Shown here in pieces: positions 1 through 9,955 of a DNA stretch of 64,000 bases; positions within the stretch are counted from its first letter, which is position 1; each line of letters begins with the position of its first letter. The notes under the pieces are model-generated. The model was not told the origin of the DNA. It did no database searches and saw nothing but the letters and a program-made list of their open reading frames with translations. The DNA lies in assembly GCA_030737875.1 (NCBI GenBank), contig CM060910.1, forward strand, positions 632,511,303 to 632,575,302. Reading direction: 5' to 3'. Made by a program: the position numbers and the translations under genes. Origin of the DNA: Allium sativum (lineage: Eukaryota; Streptophyta; Magnoliopsida; Asparagales; Amaryllidaceae).

Positions 1-765
1 CATCACCCCATCACTAGGTAGGCCACCAAACAATACCCTCCGCCCATCATCCGCTCTAATGGTCACCGAAGATCCCTCACAGTCTACCAGCACCCTATGC
101 CTTTGGAGCCAATCGACTCCCAAAATAATGCCAAACCCAGTAAAGCCCAAAACAAAGCAATCACAAGCAAACATACATCCATGACTCGATAAGACCAAAT
201 TGCGAAAAATCATACTAAGGATGGTCAAACCACCGATTGGGTTCGTCACAACTAAAGGCCTATCGACAATCTAGGGTTCCAATCCCAACCTATCTACCAG
301 GTCACTAGATATGAAGGAATGGAAAGCCCCAGTATCAAACTGTACTCGGACAGGAACATCATAAATGGAAAGCATACCTTGAATAATGATGCCCTTTCTC
401 TTCTGCGTCGCAGTTGGGGTATTCGACGAAGAAGGAACAATGTTGATAGCATATGCTTTCACGATCTGATTCTCTTTAGGGGGTTGTGGACATTTATCCT
501 TGTGATGTCCCACTTGGCCGCAATTGAAGCACTTCCTGTCCGCTGGCTTTGCTTGACAATCTTTGGCATAGTGGACCTTCCTGCCACAGCTATAGCACTC
601 AACATCTTTCTTATTCTTCTTCTGACCATCCTTAGCTTGGTTCTGTTTCCTCTAATTCTGCGAATTATTCTTGCCTCCACCGCTTGCCTGCGGCTTTGGC
701 TCCCCTACAGATGTGACAACATCCTTGGTCTTCGACTTGGGGTAAAGGCTCTCTGATCTCAATGC
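1..765 (-). pseudogene. Element 1 zinc knuckles and aspartic protease, truncated by window edge
   Basis: Continues the gag frame after its stop. Two CX2CX4HX4C nucleocapsid knuckles lie at 556-597 and 490-531 (the second reads CFNCGQVGHHKDKC) and would bind genomic RNA. The pepsin-like protease active site DTGAFHSFIS is at about 307-336, with the catalytic Asp codon at 334-336. The frame then reads through an ILGVDWL motif, the conserved second half of this protease family, near 105-125. Extra TAG stops interrupt the frame near 653-655 and at 271-273, so this copy is a pseudogene. Reverse transcriptase would lie left of base 1. Confidence 0.8.
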
Positions 766-1425
766 TTATCCCACAATAGATTCGAAAGTCTCATCGATAT
801 GGTTTATGAGTCTTTCCCCCAAGTACTCATTTAGGCCAGTTATGAACTTCTCGTTCTTCTTCTCGGCAGTATCGATAAGAGATAATCCATATTTCGATAA
901 AGTATCGAATTCAACAATATATTCCGAGACTGCCCCACCATTCTGCTTAAGCTCCAAAATTTTCCTAAACAATTTTGATTTCTGAGCAGCTGGGATAAAC
1001 TTATCACTGAAGTGAGTTTTAAACTGATTCCAAGTAATTTGATCCTCGGGAGTAGCCGCTTTAATAGCATTCCACCAATTCATAGCCCGTCCTTGAAGCT
1101 GACGCGATGCTAGCTTTCTCTTCATTGCATCATCAATTACCAAATACTCAAAGATGCGTTCACAACAATCAAGCCAATATTGAACTTCCGTAGCCGACTC
1201 CGTTCCGTGGAATGGCTTCCCACCAAGACTAGTATAATCCTTGCAGAGCGTGGAGAAATTGGGTCCAGGCGCCTGCACTGCTGCACCACCATCGTTAGCA
1301 GCATTAGGAACTTCTCCCTGAACATCCCTAAGCATCTCTCTCATGAAAGTAGTAAACATTGTCCTCATATCAGGGACATTCCTATCATTGGCCCTTGAAC
1401 CCATACTCCTCGTATATCGGCTCAT
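766..1425 (-). pseudogene. gag: Element 1 gag (capsid region), followed by an in-frame stop
   Basis: A 219-codon frame starting at an ATG 189 bases inside the primer site. Residues about 70-170 form a Retrotrans_gag-type capsid region, with a WLDCCERIF stretch, a WWNA motif and an ITWNQFKTHFSDKFIP-like segment. In the family the product assembles cytoplasmic virus-like particles around element RNA. A TAA at 766-768 ends the frame early, but the same frame continues downstream into the zinc knuckles and protease, so this is a stop mutation within an original gag-pol frame. The family assignment is firm; the product is probably not made full length. Confidence 0.85.
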
Positions 1426-1614
1426 CGTTCAATCTGTAAAGAGAAAACGATTAACCATCTCCTTAGTGATGCCAGTGCAGTGCGACTTCAACCTTAGATA
1501 TACTAATAGTATATATACATAGCTTTTGAAAACCAAAATATCACAAATACGCGCTCTCATATACGTATACTATCTCTCCCTAATGTCTTCTCCTAGGTTA
1601 ATTATGCAACTTAG

Positions 1615-1626
1615 GCTCTGATACCA
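1615..1626 (-). other. Element 1 primer binding site (initiator tRNA-Met)
   Basis: On the minus strand this reads TGGTATCAGAGC, complementary to the 3' end of plant initiator tRNA-Met including CCA. It lies two bases inside the LTR end, where minus-strand DNA synthesis would be primed. Confidence 0.9.
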
Positions 1627-1628
1627 AG

Positions 1629-3788
1629 TGTGACGGCCCGCCCCGCACCAACCGACATTTCCCTAGAAATGCGTTATGCCAATGCCTGACTAGCACGGGA
1701 CGATCGTCAAAAAGGAAAGGGATTTGAAATTGTGAATCATCAAAGAACCTGTAGTATATCTCACAGCGCATGGAATAAAATATAATAATAACATAACTTG
1801 ACATAAAACAGGCGAGACAGTGCATAAGCTGAAAACTAAACCATCATAGCAGCGGAATTCAAAATACAACTTATGATTCAAACCATCATTATTACAACTT
1901 CAAAATACTGTCTCTAAAGTAAAACAGAAAAGGTACACTACTAAAACCCAAAGCAGTGACCAACAACAACACAGGGAGAATATATGTAAATAGTACGTGG
2001 GAGCCTCCTGCTCGTCTCCGGAAACCACTCGTGCATACCACCTAACTTGTCTCTAGTCTTCTCGTTTAGGAGCACCCAGAGTAATAAGAAGAGACATAAA
2101 ACTCTGGGTTAGACAAAAGTCTAGTATGAGCGATAGTAGTAAAAATAAACAATAACAGGTATAAATAATCATACCTGAACCTGGACCTGCAACCAAAGAG
2201 TTAGCACAACATGATGTACATTACTCTAAGGTAACACTAACATATCATGAAAAATGGGAGTGTGCGTGTCATGGTGATAGCAAACATCAAACATAGCAAT
2301 CAACCTCACATCCTCACTCAGTGCGTAAAGTATACGATATCCACCACTTTGATCACCAAATCCTTTGCTATGACCACTTTTCCCTTGGGGTCTTAATGAC
2401 CTCATTGCGCTGGTCCATAGCCACTAATCCCTTGCTACGATCACTTTGCCCTTGGGAGTTCTAACGATCCCATTGCGCTGATCCATAGCCACTAATCCGT
2501 CTCTCGGTGGTGAACTAAAGCTATAGATATCAATAACCCCTTTGCACACGTCCCGCAGCAAAGCCCAACTCATGAAGTCAACTCGTTGGTTCCCATCTGG
2601 ATCTAGAGTAATAACATCTCATTTGGACTTCCTTTGCATCTCGGGTTTTGGTTGAATTGGAGTTGGTCTTCATAAGAGTCGTCGTGTAGAAGTAGTCTCA
2701 AATCCGGCTTGGTTCGGTGCTCATAGCCCACGCCTAGGTTCAGTTCGAATATGCATAGTGCTCCAGTCATCATCAGTTCGGTTTTGACCTCTCATGCCTC
2801 GGCTCGGTTCGGATTTCATTCGGTCTGTGGCTCCCTGTCCGGTTCGGTTCGTGGTCCTTAGTTCGGTCCGTACTCTCCACTTTGATTTGGCTCTCTGGTT
2901 CGGCTCGTCCCCTCCGATCCGATTCCAACCCCAACTCGATTCGAATGGCTTTCCTTGTTTCCTTACTGCTGAAGATCTTACCACTAATCCAGTTCGGTTC
3001 AGATATGTCCGATCCGATCCCTTATCAGAGCCATAAAATAATATTTCGGAATTTTTACATATTTTTCCAAGTTTTTCTAAGTCATAATTTCGCTAATTAT
3101 CCCTAATCACCCCTAATTAGTCGTAATTAGTGTAAAAATATGCTAATCACTCACCTTAGCCACAAATAAATTCTTAGATCTGAAACTCCACTGATTTGAG
3201 TCGAATTCCGATGTATGGCAGCAGCCCTATCTCTGATTTGATGCCAATCCGCCTTGATTTGATGTAGATTTGCTTAATATTGGATTAGAAAGTGATAAGG
3301 AGGCAGTTTAGAAGGTGGAGGCCATTACTAGGTTTCAAGGAATGTAAGTGGCGGCTAGAAAACTGAAGTGAAATGTTTTCCCAAACCCTTTCAGTCCTCC
3401 CATAACCCTAATTTCGAAATGGGTTATGGACCTAACCACTAATCACCTAACTAAGCCCGCTTAAGCAGTTTTTCACTTTCCAAACCTTATTTCAGCCATA
3501 TCTCCCAAATGGTAAGTCCGTTTGACAAATGTGACCACTCTACGGAAAGGTAAACCATTATCTAAATCCAATGGAAGCGGTTTCATGTCAAAACTCCTTA
3601 CCAGTCAAAAGTAATAGGCGAAACAAGATTCGCTAGGGGTAAAACGGTCATTTAAAATTTGGCAAAAATCATGAACATGGGAAATGGCCCTAATAGTCGT
3701 TTCCCAAAGTCACATGACCATACGACTTCATATGTGAATGAAATAAATATTCTACGATCCTCCGATACGTAGAATGCGGGTCGTTACA
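1629..3788 (-). repeat. Element 1 5' LTR, 2160 bp
   Basis: On the minus strand it begins TGTAACGACCCGC and ends GGGCGGGCCGTCACA, an extended inverted terminal repeat with TG...CA ends. The inner edge is set by the adjacent primer site. The outer edge is set by the jump at 3789 into sequence that also occurs uninterrupted at 10095. The interior has two degenerate copies of a segment on Ser/Thr-poor non-coding DNA around 2360-2500 and a cluster of TTCGGTTC-like motifs at about 2708-3010. Open frames here are low-complexity by-products of these repeats. Confidence 0.85.
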
Positions 3789-5723
3789 AATTGGGAAGGA
3801 AGTGTAGTCTTTTAATTAAGATTAAAGAATTGAATGCAAGGAAATCGTTTTAACTGGAAATTGTGGTTGAAATATGAAATAAGGGTTTTCAATAGAAATT
3901 TGATCTGGATAACGAGTTATCAAACGAAAAGTTAGTTAAGGTTTTGAGGCTAGATTATCTCTGATTTAAAGGATGTGTTTTAAAAGTGTAAAGATGAAAT
4001 ATGGATTTTTGTTAAAGATAATTCTAGAATGGGTTTAAAGAAGTTTAATTTGACAAAATCCAAGATGGAAGTAGATTTGGTTGAAAGACTGTGTGTTTCG
4101 TAGTTGCGTTTTAAAATTTGCGCTTATTATTTGGAAAGACCGGGATCAGATTTATGTCCGAAAACCATTCCAAGTAATAATACGACATTGTGGAGCAATG
4201 AAGGCATTGAAGACGATATTGAAGACCGGGACCCTTCATATCGTAAGGACAACTTACTGAATGTCTCAAATGGGTAGCTCCCATTTGCAGATGGATATTA
4301 TATCAGCTAAGTGGCAAGAAGCCCGAACATATGTGAAGGAATTCCAGATTATGGTTTCGTTCAAACCCAGAATGGACTCGAATGGATTGTGTGTCTGACA
4401 TTGTAATTGATTACGTAGCACCGATCTCTGTTAAATATATATATCTACTTGGTAGTGGAGAATTTATTCTCTTGCTTAACACCCTTCTCTAAGACGTATG
4501 AGCTTAAAGGATATATATTGATAGAAATCAGTGATGCGTTGTGAATGGACAATGTGGCATACTTAAGTTATGTGATGAGCTATGGATGATCAAAGCATGG
4601 CTTATTTAAGCATAACTTTGTGTATATCATCACTTCGGCAAACCTCACACCCTGGTAAATGGCCAAAACATGAAGAAATGCGGCATGGTTATGGGGTGTT
4701 GTCCCCTTCTAGATAAAAGGTGTACTATGGTATGGAGCTCAGGTATTAACCTATATGGAAAAATACATTTGCTTTTGTGGTTGTTGTTGGCGCGCGCTCG
4801 GAAAGGTCGGTAACGACCGGGAGATGACATACTCAGACGTACTCCATGTTCCCTAGTTACAGAGGTAACCCGACCTTGTGTTGGCATGAGGAGCATAAGT
4901 TGATCCTCGGACATCCCTCTAGAGGTTTTCAAAATTCGGTTCGGAAGGAAGTTCCTTTGCTTGGTCATTGTTGGAAATCCAATCTCCACTACGAGCCCTT
5001 ACGATTTTGATTGTGTACCATATGTCAATATAGTATATGGTACCTATGATGGCTATTTTAATACATTTACTTTCGAAAGGTTTTTCACACTATGCACTAA
5101 TAGTATTAAAAGAGGATTTTTTGTTTATCAAAGGCATTTTTGACTGCATAAGGAGAAACCTCGCCCATTTGTGTGTTTGCATTGTGTGTGCGCCGCAAGA
5201 CCTTATGTTAGTTTCTTTTTTCAAAAAGTCATTGCGAATTTCTATGCACTGGTATTCACATGGAGTAAACCCGTTTCGCATTAGGGCGTGGTCCGGTGAA
5301 TTACCTAACTTCAAAATAAACCATAAAACAACTGTTTTGAGTTCTCACACCAGTCCCATGACTGACCTGGAGTTTATTGTTCCCACACCTAAACTCTGGG
5401 TGCCCATAATTTTTACACGAGCAACCTAGTAGTTTTGTTTGCAGATTTAGCCTTGGAGTTGGTTGGAGCAGGATTCTAGTTTTAGCTGGAGCTATTACAT
5501 CTTGGAGCATTCATATTCTTTCGCTGAGTTGGTATCTTTTCCGCTGTGTAATCAATGTACTCTGATATTCCTTGTAACTCCGATCAAATATTATTGTAAT
5601 GATAATGGAAAAGTTCTTTTTATTTTGTGCAAATGTCTAAGTACCCCTAACAATCCATCTTTGTGAACGGTTTAAGTTGGTTTAATGTCCGACGAAAACC
5701 GAGCAAAAAGGCGGGTCGTTACA
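3789..5723 (+). repeat. Element 2 5' LTR, 3' part only
   Basis: Closely matches 10095-11936 and ends GGCGGGTCGTTACA. The upstream 2.6 kb, including the promoter, lies on the far side of element 1 and outside the window. It retains about 86 bases (near 4926-5010) missing from the 3' LTR, so the copies have diverged by deletion as well as substitution. A block around 5341-5440 with CCAGTCCCATGACTGACC and GGGTGCCCA is shared with element 4's LTR (23105-23165). Confidence 0.85.
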
Positions 5724-7488
5724 TTTGGTATCAGAGATTTGGTTTATACAAAGTTACGGGGTACGACTCGTTTTAACAAAAGGAAAGACTCATCAGAGTT
5801 ATAATTTCTCATTGGAGATAGGGTTAGTAATGCCCTAGAATGAGTTTCTGGAGTACTACGTTCGAGGGAGCGCCTTCCAAGTAAAATGAATTAAGTTTGA
5901 GATTATAATATATTAGAATTCATGTCAAGGATAAACTTAGGTCAAAATTGTTAAGGTAATTCTCCTCTAAAGAAACTAATCAATATGGTTAGAAATTAAA
6001 GTATATTATAAGAATTTGAGTATTTTATTTGATGTTGAAGTTGGACTATCAATATAAGAAGATTTTGAATATACGCCTAGCTAACGTATATACGAAGTCT
6101 TAAGTATACTAGATAGATATAGAATCACACTTTAGTCGCTTGAAGATGATTCTTTTGATGACTGCTGCATCATCAGTAAGTATTTTTGAGTTTCGAAAGT
6201 GGGATGACTATATGATTCCGATTAAAACATTAATATACCTAAAACCATTTAGATAAGTGTTTGAAAATGTTCGGTAAATTAATGTGAATTTGAATAAGGA
6301 AGCGAGATCTTAAAATTTTGATATAGAGTTGTAAGAATTATACCAGGTAAACCTGTAATAAGGATAAGCCGGTAAATTAAGTAGAGAGTATATGAGAAAG
6401 TATATTTGTATTGGTTTCGAAAAGATATATAGTTTGAAAACTTAAATCAAAATTTTGAGTAAGAATTGGCAGTTACTTTGAAATTGATTTTGAAAGAGCA
6501 TATTTTAAATATAAAGGAAAACGATCTTTGAAAATATTTTGAAATTAAAACTTGGGCACGAACATCTTGTGATTGGGATTTCTCAGTTGATTAAAAGACG
6601 TTTATATAAAGTTGTAATTTACATAAGCAATCCAAGTATAGAAAAAGTAGTTTGGGAAATAATTTAGAAGGCTAAGTTGGAATTAATCAATTGGGACATT
6701 TTATAATTAATCCTCCCCAATTGATTATATTTAAAATACAAATATTTTGTGAATTTAGTTTCACAATATTACTATAAGATATTTGACGATATTTTGGTTA
6801 AGGACTACATCAGTTAAAGCTGTTAATAAAGATATATATAAGCAATTTCTCTATGTTTGAAGGAAATAAGTTTTGTAACCTTGAATTTGGAATAATTAAC
6901 GAGGATAGCCAAATTTAACAGTATAAGGAATTAAAATCCAGAATTATCGATGTTTTTGGATAGTCGATAAGTTCTAGAGTATATTGTGGCAACAAAAGGA
7001 ACTGTTTAAGTAAGCATGAATACCCTGTGAGTTAAGTTTCTCAAACGGTAATAGTAAGAAGAAATTACCTAAACTAAAACGTTTAGATATGTCGAGATCT
7101 GAGATGATCGAGTTTTTCGTGTAAAGAATAATAGTAATTTTGGGAAACCGAAAGGGAGTAAGTTTCATAACCATTGAATTTGGAAGATAAGATCTAAGAG
7201 AATAATTTATAACTCTGAATTTTCTTGAAGGCGATAAATGGTTGAGCATAAGTAATTGGCCCAGCAAACGATGAATCAAATATCATGGGTAATTGGAAGT
7301 TATCGTTGGAGGACATGTTAGTTATGGTTGTCCGTAAATATGTGTGTTAAAATATTCTACTCGATATGTTCATTATGAGAACATGGTATAAAGAATTTTA
7401 ATCTTGAGTTTGAAAATCTACAAGATATTGAATGGGTAGTTACGATTCCCTTTCCTTTTCGAGGACGAAAAGTTTTAAGGGGGGTAAA
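5724..7488 (+). other. Element 2 internal region: PBS, leader and non-coding DNA
   Basis: Starts with TGGTATCAGAG at 5726-5736, the iMet primer site. A short hairpin follows at 5820-5836 (stem AGGG...CCCT) inside a roughly 35-base block also found after the primer site of element 4. A second perfect hairpin, stem TGATGA / TCATCA, lies at 6156-6175. The remaining 1.3 kb is AT-rich with frequent stops in all frames and no recognisable domain. It ends in a GAGGACGAAA block and purine tract at about 7459-7488. The retained signals suggest an RNA that could be reverse transcribed and mobilised by another element's proteins (inference). Confidence 0.75.
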
Positions 7489-7948
7489 TGTAACGATCCA
7501 GAATTTTTAACCAATTTAAAATTGGAATTTCTCAATTTGAATTTAAATTTGAATTTGACATAAATAAATATGGTTAAGAATATTTAATAATTTTGATAAG
7601 TTATATGATAGATTTTATTTGAATTATAAATTTAACGAATGAGAATGATTATTAATAAGTTGGATTTATTAACACTATTTGTCGTACGATCGAATTTTTC
7701 AAACCATAACATGAATTAGTAGCATTAGAATTAAGTGTTGCCCATAGTTTCCATGTCATTCTAAAGGAAAATGCTACCAAAAGTTAACTTTCCTCCGTAA
7801 GACATGTGTATAGACACTTGTCCTTATGCATGACACCCTCCTTCTTAATTTTACAAGTGTAAGGACACTTGTATTTTTACATGAAAGCTTTCATGCATAC
7901 CTTCCACTTGTCCCCTTAGGTGTCATTACCTCCTTAACCCTACATTCC

Positions 7949-7955
7949 TATATAA
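7949..7955 (+). promoter_or_regulatory. TATA box of element 2 LTR promoter
   Basis: TATATAA about 460 bases into the LTR, followed by a C/T-rich stretch of the kind found at plant transcription starts. Placement fits a U3/R boundary about 30 bases downstream. No transcript evidence is available here. Confidence 0.55.
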
Positions 7956-9559
7956 GGAGGCCATTTCTCCACTTTTTCACCATTCCATTCCATTTCCTCC
8001 TTTTCACCTTCTTCTTAAAGTTTATGGCCATGGTTTCCATGGTGTACTCTCTTATTTTTCTCCTCCTTCCTCCTATAGAACTCGACCTCCATCACCACCA
8101 CCTCACCAAAGTTCATCCTCCTCCTCCTTTTATGAAGAAGATTTATTATATATAACATTTTATTTTATTATGTATTTTGTTGAAGAAGACGGTGCGCCGA
8201 AATACTGTTCGATGGTTCACTCAGCTAGGCTCGCCTACCGTGAAGATTGGAAAGCTGTTTGGTGAGAACTCTTTAACCACAATTTATATATTTAATTAGT
8301 AGTTAGACTAATTTAAATATAGTGATGAGTTATTAGTGGTTAATGATGGTTGATGGTTGTTGTGATGGATGATGGATGCGTTGTTTAGAGCACACACTAT
8401 TAAGCGTTAGTGTTATAGCGCTTGTGCACAATTACGACTTATTTAATTATGTTGATGATGGTTGCTATGGATGTTTATAATGGTTGTTGATGTTGTTTCG
8501 CATAAACTATGACACAACAATTATGGTATCACATTGGTGATCAGAAAATCTCATTCGTAATTAGTAGCAATATTATTATTGAACTTGAAGGTTAATAATT
8601 GGAAAAGACGCACATATGTATGAATTCATATATATTGATAAATTTTCAAAAAATGAATAAATAAATAATGGAACGTTTTAGGATGACAAAAAGGATAGTG
8701 TCTAGGCTTGAGTTTGGAAATTATAGCTTCCTGCTCTCCCTTGGCTATCCCTAACTGATCCGATGAATGAGATGATTAATTTGAAGTTGTTTGAATTTAG
8801 AGATAAATTGAATTTTTAATTTAATAAAATATTAAGTAAAAGTTGAATTTTGAACCCGAAATAATTTGGAAAGTCAATGTAAATTACTTTAAATGATTTT
8901 AAATGGTTTATATAAGTATATAATGGTTTTCTAAGGTATTTTGAAGTATTGAAGAATAATGTTTATTTCGATCAAAATAGAGCTTGTCGCATAAAGGCAA
9001 TTTGTGTATTTTAGTAACAAACTTTCAACGCTTATAACCTTTGCAATCTAAATCGAATTTCCACGAAATGAAAAACGTTTGATTTCCATTAACAAGAGCT
9101 TTCAAATGAGTGAAAGCAGATTTTAATTTCGAGTTATAATTTTCAAGTAATGTTTAAAACCATTTTGGAAAAGGTCACTATAAGAGCAGTTGTCAACCAT
9201 AATTATAAACGGTTGTTTTAAATATTTTAAAAATATGGAATTTTTTTCTAATATCATTATAAATTATGTAGAAGTGTTTTGAATTGTAATTTTTGGCTAA
9301 GATAAACGATATTTTGATCAAAGTAGTTAGATAACTTTTTTGTAACGCTTTTGAAACACTATAGTAACGCTTTCTTCGAAAACAACCAATTTTGAAGTTT
9401 TAACCCGCAAACTATTTTCCAAACTATAAGTGATCATTTTTAAATGATTTGTGGAATGATTTCAAAGGTTTAAAAGTATTTGAAATATTTTATATGAAAT
9501 TTAAATTGATTTGTTTAATATTAAAATGGGGTTTTCAGTTTTAAATAATTGGATATGGT

Positions 9560-9955
9560 TGGAGATAAATCTTCTGATGTTTGATATTAATTCGGTAGAT
9601 GATGACTCTTACTATTTAAGGAATTTAAAAGGTAGTTTGCCATTATTCCGCTTATAGTGTGAGTTGGATACGGAGATTAATATCGAGGATAAGTTGATGA
9701 TATTTCTATCCAGATCTAATGTCAAAGAGTTGGATAAATCTTTTAATTAAGATACGGGTTTCCCAATTTGATTGAGATAAGTTGGATAGAAATAATCTTC
9801 AGATATTTGATATGAAATTATGTAGTGTAAACGTATACTATTTGAGGAATTTGGAAGATATTATTATTATACTGTTATTCCACTTATTGTATTTGTTGAT
9901 TATGAAAATTAATATCGAATATAAGTAGATAAAATTTCTGTGTAACTTATGTTCA
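9560..9955 (+). repeat. Diverged tandem duplication inside element 2 LTR
   Basis: Two units (9560-9725 and 9783-9955) share an ordered series of blocks: a start with AATCTTC and TTTGATAT, a TACTATTTxAGGAATTT block, a TTATTCCxCTTAT block and an ATTAATATCGA block. By eye they are clearly related but have several small indels. Non-coding. Confidence 0.6.

Larger units (their letters stand above)
1..3788 (-). mobile_element. Element 1: Ty3/gypsy LTR retrotransposon, 5' portion (LTR, PBS, gag, protease start)
   Basis: Read on the minus strand, the order is LTR (3788 down to 1629), a primer binding site matching the 3' end of initiator tRNA-Met (1626-1615), gag (from 1425), two zinc knuckles and an aspartic protease; the element then leaves the window at base 1. 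The DTGAFHSFIS protease motif, paired CCHC knuckles, iMet primer site and 2.16-kb LTR fit the Tekay/Del chromovirus group, but the integrase and chromodomain that would confirm this lie outside. The DNA beyond 3788 matches element 2's other LTR at 10095, so element 1 was inserted into the 5' LTR of element 2. Three in-frame stops mark it as defective. Confidence 0.85.

Noticed and set aside
2721..3106. Overlapping open frames on both strands in element 1 LTR
   Set aside because: They are produced by TTCGGTTC-type repeats, have no domain, and lie inside a defined LTR.
7826..8155. Open frame near the element 2 LTR start
   Set aside because: Spans the TATA box and C/T-rich start region; hydrophobic low-complexity translation with no family likeness.
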